Shown in pieces: positions 8,758 to 16,796 of a DNA stretch of 40,102 nucleotides (position 1 is the stretch's first letter; each line of letters opens with the position of its first letter). Source of the stretch: Flavobacteriales bacterium (GTDB lineage Bacteria > Bacteroidota > Bacteroidia > Flavobacteriales > JABDKJ01); the NCBI GenBank assembly GCA_013002285.1, contig JABDKJ010000014.1, positions 1-40,102 on the forward strand, read 5' to 3'. Made by a program: the position numbers and the translations under genes. Below the pieces are notes generated by a model. The model saw only the letters and a program-made list of their open reading frames with translations, did no database searches and was not told the origin of the DNA.

Positions 8758-9828
8758 ATGGCTGATGTAGCAATAAAAAAAGAGCGCAAGACCTCTTTAA
8801 AATATCGAGCACATGAGCTCTCATCCAACGAAGTTCAATTGAAGATACTATCAGATGCAGATAGCATTGGTGTCGAACGATTTTCTTCAAAGATGGAAGC
8901 TTTAGGTCACTTGCCATTGTTGCCAACGCAAGTTGAAATATTTCAAGTGAACGTTGGAAAGATGTGCAACCAGATCTGTAAACATTGTCATGTAGATGCC
9001 GGTCCAGATAGGAAAGAGATCATGACCAAAGAAACCATGCAACAATGTCTGGACGCCATTAAGGACACTAGCATAGAAACTGTGGACCTCACAGGCGGTG
9101 CACCCGAAATGAACCCAGATTTCAGATGGTTTGTAGAAGAGTTAAGTGCAATAGGCAAGAAAGTATTGGTGCGATGTAATTTGACAATAATCGTGGCTCA
9201 CAATAAATACAATGACCTGCCAGAATTCTTTAAGAGGCATAATGTGGAGGTGGTGAGTTCGCTGCCATATTTTTCGGCAAGACGAACAGATGCACAAAGA
9301 GGAGAGGGTGTATTTGAGCAATCTATCAAAGCATTGAAAATGCTTAACGAAGTAGGATATGGAAAAGAGGGTAGCAACTTGAAACTGCACTTGGTTTACA
9401 ATCCCACAGGAGCTTTTTTACCAGGAGATCAAGATCAATTGCAAGCAGAATTCAAACAAAAGTTGAAGCAAGGCTGGGACATTGAATTCAATGAACTTTA
9501 TGCGATCACTAACTTACCAGTAAGTAGGTTTTTGGAGTATTTAGTGGCTAGCGATAACTATGCGGACTATATGAATGAATTAGTGAATGCATTCAACCCT
9601 TCGGCTGCAGAGGGAGTGATGTGCCGGAATACGATCTCTGTTAGTTGGGATGGTTTTCTTTATGATTGCGATTTTAATCAAATGCTAGGCCTTAAAGTAG
9701 CAAACGCTCCCGATCATGTGAAAGATCTGGATATCAAAAAATTAAATGAAAGAACTATCAGTTTAAATCAACACTGTTATGGATGTACAGCAGGGGCAGG
9801 TTCCAGTTGTGGCGGTACGGTGGCTTAA
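8758..9828 (+). CDS. arsS: Arsenosugar biosynthesis radical SAM protein ArsS
   Basis: The 356-residue protein has the radical SAM cluster motif CNQICKHC (CxxxCxxC) near residue 70, followed by GGAPEMNPDF, the usual SAM-binding region. The C-terminal half holds further cysteines in CRNTISVSWDGFLYDCDFNQ and HCYGCTAGAGSSCGG, the hallmark of ArsS and its SPASM-like auxiliary site. In known systems ArsS transfers the 5'-deoxyadenosyl group to dimethylarsinous acid, the key step towards arsenosugars. It sits between the AhpD-like gene (2 nt gap) and arsM (12 nt gap). Some family members carry selenocysteine; I see an ordinary Cys-coded reading frame here. Confidence 0.93.
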   Translation: MADVAIKKERKTSLKYRAHELSSNEVQLKILSDADSIGVERFSSKMEALGHLPLLPTQVEIFQVNVGKMCNQICKHCHVDAGPDRKEIMTKETMQQCLDAIKDTSIETVDLTGGAPEMNPDFRWFVEELSAIGKKVLVRCNLTIIVAHNKYNDLPEFFKRHNVEVVSSLPYFSARRTDAQRGEGVFEQSIKALKMLNEVGYGKEGSNLKLHLVYNPTGAFLPGDQDQLQAEFKQKLKQGWDIEFNELYAITNLPVSRFLEYLVASDNYADYMNELVNAFNPSAAEGVMCRNTISVSWDGFLYDCDFNQMLGLKVANAPDHVKDLDIKKLNERTISLNQHCYGCTAGAGSSCGGTVA

Positions 9829-9840
9829 TGAAAATGAGAT

Positions 9841-10806
9841 ATGTATTTAGAAACTACGAAAAATGTATATAAAGAAGCAGCGCTTGATCCAGATGTTGGA
9901 TTGTGCTGTACAACCACTCCAATTTGGCAATTGCCGGGATTGGACATCCCAAAAAAGATGTTGGAAATGAACTATGGCTGTGGATCTACGGTAAACCCAA
10001 GGGATCTGGTCAATGACCCCACTATACTTTACGTAGGAGTTGGCGGAGGAATGGAAGTATTACAATTCTCTTATTTCAGCCGAAAAAAGCACGGAGTTAT
10101 TGGACTAGATGTGGTAGATGAAATGCTGACGGCCTGTGATGAGAATTTGGTAGATGCACAAAAGTCTAACCCTTGGTTCAATAGGAATTTTGTGGACCTT
10201 AGAAGGGGAGATGCTTTGAATTTGCCTATTGAAGATGGGTCCATAGATGTGGCCGGTCAGAATTGTCTATTCAATATATTTACCAAAGAAGATCTGAAGC
10301 TTGCATTAAATGAAATGTATCGAGTCCTCAAGCCACATGGGAGATTGGTGCTGTCAGACCCGACCTGTGAACAAGAAATGCCACTGAATTTACAAAATGA
10401 TGATAGGTTAAGAGCCTTATGTTTGAGTGGAGCATTAACCCTGAATGATTATTTGAAAATGATCACTGATGTTGGATTTGGGACCGTTGAAGTGAGGGCA
10501 AAAAGGCCTTACCGTATCTTAGCTCCAGGTGAATATGCTACGGACAAGAACATATTTATCGAAAGTGTTGAGGTTTGTGCAATTAAAGACCCAATGCCGG
10601 AAGACGGTCCTTGTATCTTTACAGGGAAGTCTGCGATCTATTATGGACCCAATGAATATTATGACGATGGTAAAGGCCACACGTTATTGAAGAACCAACC
10701 GATAGCCGTGTGCGATAAGACAGGGGCTGCATTGAATGCTTCGGGTAAAAAAGACATTTTTGTTTCAGGATCCACCTGGTTTTATGATGGTGGTGGGTGT
10801 TGTTAA
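9841..10806 (+). CDS. arsM: Arsenite methyltransferase ArsM, arsenosugar type
   Basis: The 321-residue class I methyltransferase has its SAM-binding loop in LYVGVGGGMEVLQFSYFS (residues about 62-79), the acidic strand end GVIGLDVVDEML, and MYRVLKPHGRLVLSDP. Cysteines likely to hold trivalent arsenic include GLCCTTT near residue 22, NYGCGS, QNCLFN, DPTCEQE and the C-terminal end GGGCC. The paired N-terminal Cys and the C-terminal vicinal pair are typical of the ArsM branch encoded with ArsS. It would methylate arsenite to the dimethyl species used by ArsS. It is the last gene of the cluster; no arsR, acr3 or arsC is nearby. Confidence 0.9.
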   Translation: MYLETTKNVYKEAALDPDVGLCCTTTPIWQLPGLDIPKKMLEMNYGCGSTVNPRDLVNDPTILYVGVGGGMEVLQFSYFSRKKHGVIGLDVVDEMLTACDENLVDAQKSNPWFNRNFVDLRRGDALNLPIEDGSIDVAGQNCLFNIFTKEDLKLALNEMYRVLKPHGRLVLSDPTCEQEMPLNLQNDDRLRALCLSGALTLNDYLKMITDVGFGTVEVRAKRPYRILAPGEYATDKNIFIESVEVCAIKDPMPEDGPCIFTGKSAIYYGPNEYYDDGKGHTLLKNQPIAVCDKTGAALNASGKKDIFVSGSTWFYDGGGCC

Positions 10807-10872
10807 GTCCATTGGCTTGATGGGGAAATTTGAACTAGCTTTGTATCTTTCACAAATGCAAAGTTTTATTAG

Positions 10873-12813
10873 TTGAGATCACATAGACTTGTATTAGCGA
10901 TCGTAGCGATCTGCGTATTCATTTTTTCGATGTCTTTTCAGGATAAGAGGGAATTTGAATTCCACACCAAAGAAGAAATAGATACGTTCAAAAAAATGGG
11001 AGGAGCGCCTGACCTTATTGAGGGAGAGAATGATCTTTTCATGGCTTCTTTTCGATGCGCAGGTTGTCATGGATTTGATCCAACAGGAGTGGCGTTGGTA
11101 GACACATCAGGAAATGATATCAACCTTTCGGATGACTGGCGCGCATCTATGATGGCCAATGCTGCCAAAGATCCATATTGGCGAGCAAAAGTGAGCCATG
11201 AAGTATTGGTGAATCCATCATTCCAAAACGAAATTGAGACTAAATGTACGTCTTGTCATGCTCCTTTGGGACATCACAACGCAATGTTTCTGGGAGAAGA
11301 CCATTATTCAATTGAAGATCTGGAGGCAGACTCCATTGCCTTTGATGGAGTGTCATGTAATGCTTGTCATCAACAGAATCCTGAGCAGGCTGGAAACAGT
11401 TTTTCTGGGCAACAAATTTTTGACACTCTGAAAGTTTATGGTCCCTATACAAACCCTTTTGCAGCTCCTATGGTCTCTTTTGTGGGCTATGAACCGCTTT
11501 ACCATGAATTCATTGAAAGATCTGAAGTATGTGCTGATTGTCATACTTTGGTTACAGAGACTATTTCGGTAGACGGCTCTCTTACCGGAGGTTCTTTTAT
11601 TGAGCAAGCTACATATCATGAATGGTTGAATTCAGATTATAATGCAGAAGAAGGGTCAATAGAATGTCAAGGTTGCCATATGCCTAAATTGGAACAAGAA
11701 GTGATCATAGCATCTGGGAATATTTTCTATCCAACACGTTCTCCATACTACATGCATGGTATTGTAGGAGGAAATGCTTTCATGCTGAAGATGTTGCAAA
11801 GTAAGATCGCAGAACTAGATCTACGTGCAAGTGAAATGCAATTCCAGGAGATCATAGATAAAACGGAAACTCTTTTAGCAGAAGAAACCATGGACCTTTT
11901 CTTAACTGAAAACGAAAGGACTACGGACACCCTTTTTGTTGAATTGGAATTGATATCAAAGGCGGGCCACAAAGTACCTTCGGGATATCCGTCTAGAAGA
12001 GTATTTGTAGAATTTGTTGCTAAAGATGAGTTGGGGGACACCATTTTTCGGTCGGGCTTATTGGATGAAAACTATGCACTTCCAGATATTGATGATGAAT
12101 ATGAACCTCACCATAATGTGATCAATAGCGAAGATCAGGTTCAGATCTATGAAATGGTTATGGCGGATACCGAAGGCATGGCAACAACTATTCTATTACA
12201 TGCTAATGAGGCTCTAAAGGATAATCGGATCCCTCCATTAGGCTTTTCAAGCTCACACCCAACATATGACACAGTCCTTGTGGCTGGCTTGGCATTGAAC
12301 GACCCTAATTTCAATAAAGATGACTTAGGTATAGAAGGAACAGGCTCTGACAAAGTTTATTTCCATATTCCGATCAATGGCTATGAAGGTGACATTTTCA
12401 TAGAAACCAGCGTTTATTTCCAATCTGTTCCTCCTGAATGGCTCGAGCAGATGTTTGAATACTCTTCAGCTGAGATCGATACATTCCAAACCTATTTTGA
12501 CGAAGCTGACAAAACTCCATTCTTGATCGGTTCAGAAGATCTCGTTAGTTCATTAATTGATGTCGATGAGAATGAAGAAGACCGTCTAGAAGTATTTCCA
12601 AATCCTACTTCGAACGGATTCGTATTTATTGATGCATTCGATATTGGTATAGAAAAGATCACTGTCTATGACATAGAAGGTCGAGTGCTGAAAGAAGTTG
12701 CAGGGTCAAGGCGTAATGATGTTTTACTGGAACTTCCCGGAGACACAGGGGTGTACTTATTGCTCATAGAAACAAGCAATGCTAAAGCTGTGAAAAAAGT
12801 GCTTTATTATTAG
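10873..12813 (+). CDS. Five-haem cytochrome c554-like protein with T9SS type A sorting domain
   Basis: The 646-residue protein has a signal peptide (RSHR then a hydrophobic stretch to residue 22) and five CxxCH haem sites: CAGCH (62-66), CTSCH (125-129), CNACH (162-166), CADCH (220-224) and CQGCH (265-269), as in cytochrome c554-like domains. A long beta-rich region follows. The last 75 residues (from LEVFPNPTSNGF) are a T9SS type A sorting domain, so the protein should be delivered to the cell surface. Electron donor and acceptor are unknown. The start is TTG at 10873, directly after an in-frame TAG; the ATG at 10856 is out of frame. It lies 66 nt after arsM, and its stop overlaps that of the convergent NlpC/P60 gene. 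Confidence 0.85.
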   Translation: MRSHRLVLAIVAICVFIFSMSFQDKREFEFHTKEEIDTFKKMGGAPDLIEGENDLFMASFRCAGCHGFDPTGVALVDTSGNDINLSDDWRASMMANAAKDPYWRAKVSHEVLVNPSFQNEIETKCTSCHAPLGHHNAMFLGEDHYSIEDLEADSIAFDGVSCNACHQQNPEQAGNSFSGQQIFDTLKVYGPYTNPFAAPMVSFVGYEPLYHEFIERSEVCADCHTLVTETISVDGSLTGGSFIEQATYHEWLNSDYNAEEGSIECQGCHMPKLEQEVIIASGNIFYPTRSPYYMHGIVGGNAFMLKMLQSKIAELDLRASEMQFQEIIDKTETLLAEETMDLFLTENERTTDTLFVELELISKAGHKVPSGYPSRRVFVEFVAKDELGDTIFRSGLLDENYALPDIDDEYEPHHNVINSEDQVQIYEMVMADTEGMATTILLHANEALKDNRIPPLGFSSSHPTYDTVLVAGLALNDPNFNKDDLGIEGTGSDKVYFHIPINGYEGDIFIETSVYFQSVPPEWLEQMFEYSSAEIDTFQTYFDEADKTPFLIGSEDLVSSLIDVDENEEDRLEVFPNPTSNGFVFIDAFDIGIEKITVYDIEGRVLKEVAGSRRNDVLLELPGDTGVYLLLIETSNAKAVKKVLYY

Positions 12814-13541
12814 AAGTACCTTTTGATCGAGTGTAAACGGTGAGTTAATTCGCCATTGTCGGAGTGTTCAATTCCTTCATTATTGAATTTGTCAGACCTA
12901 ACCTTACCGGATGCATGTATGATCTCGTTTTGTGATAACAACAATCCTACATGATTGACTTTGCCTTCTTTATTTACGAAAAATGCAAGGTCCCCAAATT
13001 TGTGGTCTCCAAACTCTATCGATGAACCTTTTTCTTCTTGTTGCCAGGCATCACGGGGTATAGCGTATCCAACACATCTGAAAAGTACCTGTGTGAATCC
13101 TGAACAATCTATTCCCATAAAAGTTTTTCCACCCCATAGATAAGGGGTGTTCAAGAAAGACCTAGATAATTTATCAAGGTCTTCAGGAGTTTTTGTGACC
13201 ACTTCATTCTCAAGGACAAATTCTTTGTCATCGATACGAATGGAGCGCTCATCGTTAATTATACTTCCAGCGGGAAGAAATATACTTTGATCTTTATGAT
13301 GTGCCGCAGAGAACTTTTGAGCGATGATCAATTTTTTATCTCGATGACCAGATGTATCCGCGTGTTGGTTTTTCGATATCCAGCATTCGTAATTGTCTCC
13401 ATGGCTTTTGATCTTTACCCATTTATCTTGTTCTTCTAAAACCTCATAGGTTTCACCAAAAAGTAATTGATTGACCATTTCAGAACGGTCAAATGGTTCC
13501 GCCCTGCAGGGTATCACAGGGATCTGACAAATACCTTTCAT
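12810..13541 (-). CDS. SH3-NlpC/P60 peptidase
   Basis: The 243-residue protein has an N-terminal bacterial SH3-like part (about 1-60, FGETYEVLEEQDKWVKIKS), a linker, and a C-terminal NlpC/P60 domain (about 120-240). The catalytic triad is visible as Cys146 in GIDCSGF, His197 in NHVGLLL and His209 in IIHASG. Such enzymes cleave gamma-D-glutamyl-diamino acid bonds in peptidoglycan peptides. No clear signal peptide is seen, so a cytoplasmic recycling role similar to YkfC is plausible. The gene starts 6 nt after the thiolase stop and is probably in the same transcript. Confidence 0.92.
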   Translation of the reverse strand: MKGICQIPVIPCRAEPFDRSEMVNQLLFGETYEVLEEQDKWVKIKSHGDNYECWISKNQHADTSGHRDKKLIIAQKFSAAHHKDQSIFLPAGSIINDERSIRIDDKEFVLENEVVTKTPEDLDKLSRSFLNTPYLWGGKTFMGIDCSGFTQVLFRCVGYAIPRDAWQQEEKGSSIEFGDHKFGDLAFFVNKEGKVNHVGLLLSQNEIIHASGKVRSDKFNNEGIEHSDNGELTHRLHSIKRYF

Positions 13542-13547
13542 AAAAGA

Positions 13548-14726
13548 TCAGACATTCTCAATGACCATGGCCGAAGCACCGCCACCACCATTACATATTC
13601 CGGCCGCTCCATATTTGCCATTGTTTTGTTTTAGGGCATTGATCAGTGTAACAACGATCCTGGCTCCTGAACAACCTAGGGGATGACCAAGAGAAACGGC
13701 ACCGCCATTCACATTGACCTTAGCAGGATCCAATCCCATTTCTTTTGTGTTTGCTAATCCGACAACGGAGAATGCTTCATTCAATTCAAATAGATCAATG
13801 TCTTTCATTTCCAGACCAGCCTTTTTTATTGCTATTGGAACTGCCTTTGCAGGAGCCGTTGTAAACCATTCTGGTTCTTTTGCTGCATCTGCGTAACTTT
13901 TTACTTTGGCAAGAGGTTTTAGGCCTAATGCATTCATCTTTTCTTCGCTCATAAGAACTAGAGCGGCTGCTCCATCATTAATAGTAGATGCGTTTGCGGC
14001 AGTTACCGTTCCTTCTTTTTGGAAAACAGGTCTGAGAGTCGGGACTTTCTCTCTTTTTAGGTTTTTATATTCTTCATCGTGATCAAAAACTATGGGCTGG
14101 CCTCTTCTTTGTGGTATCTCCACAGCAACCACTTCGTCCTTGAATTTACCTGCTTCCCATGCAGCAGCCGAACGGTCATAGCTTTGTAAGGCGAACTCGT
14201 CCTGATCTTCTCTGGAAAAGCCACATTCCTTAGCGCAAAGTTCTGCAGCATTTCCCATGTGATAGGCATTGTAGACATCTGTTAAGCCATCATTGACCAG
14301 ACCATCTATGACATTGATGTTTCCCAGTTTTTGTCCAGTTCTTGAATTTGGGATGTAATGTGGTACGGAACTCATATTCTCCATTCCACCCACTACAACA
14401 CAATCATGATCACCTAACATTATGGATTGCGCCCCAAACATGATGGATTTCATTCCCGAAGCACACACTTTGTTAACTGTTGTACATGGAACTTCATCAC
14501 CAATACCTGCATAAATTGCTGCCTGTCTGGCAGGTGCTTGTCCTAGGTTGGCTTGAAGTACATTGCCCATGAATACTTCTTGAACTTCTTTTGGGTCCAA
14601 ACCGATCTTATCTATTGCTCCTTTAATTGCTGCAGCTCCTATGCGCGGTGCCGGCATTCCTGCCAAAGTACCACCGAAACTTCCCATGGGTGTTCTAACG
14701 GCAGACACTATGTATACGTCTTTCAT
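13548..14726 (-). CDS. Acetyl-CoA acetyltransferase (thiolase)
   Basis: The 392-residue protein matches the standard length of thiolases. Catalytic residues are Cys88 in NKVCASGMKS, the His in GHPLGCSGAR (near 348) and the late Cys in GICNGGGGASAM (near 378), together with NEAFSVV. It either condenses two acetyl-CoA or cleaves 3-oxoacyl-CoA. It could supply the thiolase step missing from the phenylacetate operon 9 kb away, but the sequence does not decide between biosynthetic and degradative substrates. It is followed after 6 nt by the NlpC/P60 gene. A TAAATTCG element lies upstream. Confidence 0.93.
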   Translation of the reverse strand: MKDVYIVSAVRTPMGSFGGTLAGMPAPRIGAAAIKGAIDKIGLDPKEVQEVFMGNVLQANLGQAPARQAAIYAGIGDEVPCTTVNKVCASGMKSIMFGAQSIMLGDHDCVVVGGMENMSSVPHYIPNSRTGQKLGNINVIDGLVNDGLTDVYNAYHMGNAAELCAKECGFSREDQDEFALQSYDRSAAAWEAGKFKDEVVAVEIPQRRGQPIVFDHDEEYKNLKREKVPTLRPVFQKEGTVTAANASTINDGAAALVLMSEEKMNALGLKPLAKVKSYADAAKEPEWFTTAPAKAVPIAIKKAGLEMKDIDLFELNEAFSVVGLANTKEMGLDPAKVNVNGGAVSLGHPLGCSGARIVVTLINALKQNNGKYGAAGICNGGGGASAMVIENV

Positions 14727-14745
14727 GTTCGATCTTTTGAGGATG

Positions 14746-14753
14746 CGAATTTA
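14746..14753 (-). promoter_or_regulatory. Predicted -7 element of the thiolase gene (TAnnTTCG variant)
   Basis: TAAATTCG on the minus strand lies 19 nt upstream of the thiolase ATG and is preceded about 24 nt further up by TTTTTTG. It differs from TAnnTTTG by one base, a difference seen at several starts in this window. Confidence 0.4.
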
Positions 14754-14784
14754 ACAGATCATATCATTCTTATATCACAAAAAA

Positions 14785-14818
14785 TTGCATTCTTCAGATC
14801 AGTATTTTTTTACATTTG
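14785..14818 (+). promoter_or_regulatory. Promoter of tRNA-Ser
   Basis: TTG (14785-14787), a 23-nt spacer and TACATTTG (14811-14818) match the Bacteroidota consensus. The tRNA begins 30 nt downstream. Confidence 0.6.
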
Positions 14819-14848
14819 CACTTTCTTTGAAATAAGAAAAATGCCAAC

Positions 14849-14936
<88 letters not shown>

Positions 14937-14945
14937 AAAACAAGT

Positions 14946-14977
14946 AAAGCCCAGGTCAATGGATCTGGGCTTTGTTA
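14946..14977 (+). terminator. Rho-independent terminator after tRNA-Ser
   Basis: AAAGCCCAGGTC (14946-14957) pairs with GATCTGGGCTTT (14962-14973) around a four-base loop, with one G-U pair. The following GTTATTT is only moderately T-rich. Confidence 0.6.
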
Positions 14978-15026
14978 TTTCTATTCTTAAAAAATCGTTT
15001 CTTTGAAGTAACACTATTACAACTTA

Positions 15027-15839
15027 ATGAGGCACTTTTTTATCTTTTCCATATTCTTCCTTTTTGCCTGTTCAGAGCAGGATCAAAGTTCAGAGATATC
15101 TGTGCCAACTTCAGAATTGGAGGAGGATCTAAGAATTGAGTTTCAAAGATACAGGGATGAGATCCTTGATACCAGAGAACTGACAATTATGCTTCGTGAA
15201 GGAGGGTATGTCTATGACCCCACTTTGTTGCATTCTGTTGAAATGGTTGACGAATACATTAATTCTAAAGAACAAGCATTGAACATTGGTGTATATGCTG
15301 CCGACCTTAACTACATGACCATCTTCGAACAGAATAAAGATAACATGGTCTATGCTGATGCTATCTTTAGATTGGCCGAAGAACTGAGCATAAGTGAAGC
15401 TTTTGACAAAGAATATTTGACTGAACTGCTAAAGAATAATATTCCAAGTTATAAATTGAAGTCTGATGAGCTTAATGATGTTTTTGAGCAAGCTAAGAAC
15501 GAGATTAATTCCTCCGATAGAGCGCAGATAACTGCATTGATCATTGCAGGAAGTTGGGTGGAAGGTATGTACTTAAGTACATCGCTTGCACAAGAAGAAT
15601 GGCCGAATGAAGAAATTGCTGAGAGGATGTGGCATCAATGTTTTAGTTATCACCAAGTATTAAAAATGTTGAAGATATATAAAGACTATCCACCCTGCGA
15701 TGTGGTTTATAGGAAGTTCCTGGAATTAGAACCAGCGGTTACTAATATCACTGAGACTTCTGTTCGTACATTAAAAGATCATTTACTCTCATATCATGGG
15801 ATAATTCTTGACCTGAGGGAATTCATTATTCAGAATTGA
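15027..15839 (+). CDS. Predicted lipoprotein of unknown function
   Basis: The 270-residue protein starts with a lipoprotein signal (FFLFAC, lipidated Cys near residue 15) and is otherwise almost entirely alpha-helical and acidic. It contains ITALIIAGSWVEGMYLSTSLA, a helical motif that recurs in uncharacterised Bacteroidota lipoproteins. It does not match an enzyme family I know. It is placed alone between the tRNA-Ser terminator and the next tRNA cluster, so the neighbourhood gives no functional hint. The signal predicts anchoring to the inner or outer membrane. Confidence 0.8.
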   Translation: MRHFFIFSIFFLFACSEQDQSSEISVPTSELEEDLRIEFQRYRDEILDTRELTIMLREGGYVYDPTLLHSVEMVDEYINSKEQALNIGVYAADLNYMTIFEQNKDNMVYADAIFRLAEELSISEAFDKEYLTELLKNNIPSYKLKSDELNDVFEQAKNEINSSDRAQITALIIAGSWVEGMYLSTSLAQEEWPNEEIAERMWHQCFSYHQVLKMLKIYKDYPPCDVVYRKFLELEPAVTNITETSVRTLKDHLLSYHGIILDLREFIIQN

Positions 15840-15848
15840 CCGTTAAGC

Positions 15849-15878
15849 TTTCACGTTGATCAAAAATTACTAATTTTG
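15849..15878 (+). promoter_or_regulatory. Promoter of the Pro-Arg-Pro tRNA cluster
   Basis: TAATTTTG (15871-15878) matches TAnnTTTG exactly and lies 37 nt before the first tRNA. The upstream element is weak (TTTC at 15849-15852, 18-nt spacer). Confidence 0.5.
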
Positions 15879-15915
15879 CCAGCCCTTTGAGAAAACGTTC
15901 TCGAATAAACCTTAT

Positions 15916-15990
15916 CGGGGTGTAGCTTAGTCCGGTTAAAGTGCACGTCTGGGGGGCGTGAGATCGGAGGTTCGAATCCTCTCACCCCGA
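15916..15990 (+). tRNA. tRNA-Pro (anticodon GGG)
   Basis: The acceptor stem is CGGGGTG with CACCCCG. The D stem is GCTT with AAGT. The anticodon stem is CACGT with GCGTG around the loop CTGGGGG, giving anticodon GGG. The T arm is GGAGG-TTCGAAT-CCTCT, and the discriminator is A. CCA is not encoded. Confidence 0.94.
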
Positions 15991-16009
15991 CAGAAAAGAA
16001 TTGAAATAT

Positions 16010-16086
16010 GGTCGCGTAGCTCAGCTGGATAGAGCATCTGCCTTCTAAGCAGACGGTCCCAGGTTCGAATCCTGGCGCGATCACCA
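16010..16086 (+). tRNA. tRNA-Arg (anticodon TCT), CCA encoded
   Basis: The acceptor stem is GGTCGCG with CGCGATC. The anticodon stem is TCTGC with GCAGA around the loop CTTCTAA, giving anticodon TCT. The T arm is CCAGG-TTCGAAT-CCTGG. The 3' CCA is encoded (16084-16086), unlike the flanking tRNA-Pro genes. Confidence 0.96.
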
Positions 16087-16177
16087 AATGATCACGATCG
16101 AATTGAAACCAATCTAAGGTTGCATTCGTTCATTAATTGTTATTTATTTGCAGTCCGAAATTTTTCGGAGCAAACTT

Positions 16178-16252
16178 CGGGGTGTAGCGTAGCCCGGCTA
16201 TCGCGCCTGCTTTGGGAGCAGGAGGTCGCAAGTTCGAATCTTGCCACCCCGA
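16178..16252 (+). tRNA. tRNA-Pro (anticodon TGG)
   Basis: The acceptor stem is CGGGGTG with CACCCCG, identical to that of the tRNA-Pro(GGG) 190 nt upstream. The anticodon stem is CCTGC with GCAGG around TTTGGGA, giving anticodon TGG. The T loop is TTCGAAT. CCA is not encoded. Confidence 0.96.
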
Positions 16253-16264
16253 CACAGTAAAATC

Positions 16265-16293
16265 AAGCCTTACAGAGATGTAGGGCTTTTTTT
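16265..16293 (+). terminator. Rho-independent terminator of the tRNA cluster
   Basis: AAGCCTTAC (16265-16273) pairs with GTAGGGCTT (16280-16288) around AGAGAT, one G-U pair included, followed by a run of seven T. Confidence 0.85.
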
Positions 16294-16796
16294 ATGGATG
16301 AATTTGGGGGAAGATTAGTCTTGAAACTTTAATATATATCATGAATTCTATTATCAGAACCGCACTGAAATTATTCGTTCGTATCGAAAATGGCCTAAAA
16401 AAAAGTCATATCACCACAATATTTATGGATCATTTCATAGAAGGTCAAGTCTTTAGAGGAGGCTATTGTTTGAAATTGAGTCTATTTATAGTTACTTTTG
16501 TGTTACAATAGCCAAATAGCCGTAAATAGTGGGGAATATCGTTTTACATACCTTTTTTAATACGATCAAGATCTACAAATTAAAGAGGATTTTTCTCATT
16601 CAGAAATACTGATCTCACTACTCAAACGTGCTGCCTGCCCTAAATCATCTATAAAACACATTTGGGATGAATGGAAAACTAAAGAAATGGGATAGTCATG
16701 TTTTGAACTGCATAGCCTTTATTGCAACGATGCTGAGCAAGTTTTCGCCTCTCCCTTCAAGTCTTATTCAATTCAACAGTACTTAAAATTTATAAA
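16294..16796 (+). other. Gene-poor 0.5 kb with short uncertain frames and a 9-bp inverted repeat
   Basis: No convincing gene lies here. A 56-codon ATG frame runs from 16341 to 16511. A second frame without ATG, 16561-16695, encodes a protein-like peptide containing LLKRAACPKSSIKHIWDEW. The sequence GGCTATTGT (16461-16469) is repeated inverted at 16505-16513. The region could be a decayed gene or mobile remnant, but nothing identifies a family. Confidence 0.4.

Noticed and set aside
10856..10872. ATG at 10856 as the start of the cytochrome gene
   Set aside because: It is out of frame and stops after six codons at TGA. The TTG at 10873 gives a proper signal peptide.
16147..16174. Hairpin TTTGC-AG-TCCGAA with TTCGGA-GCAAA as a terminator
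   Set aside because: No T-run follows and a tRNA begins four bases later, so it is more likely a processing structure or chance.
16341..16511. 56-codon ATG frame as a small protein
   Set aside because: No homologue is recognised, there is no promoter, and its end falls inside an inverted repeat. I treat it as uncertain and list it only as part of the gene-poor segment.
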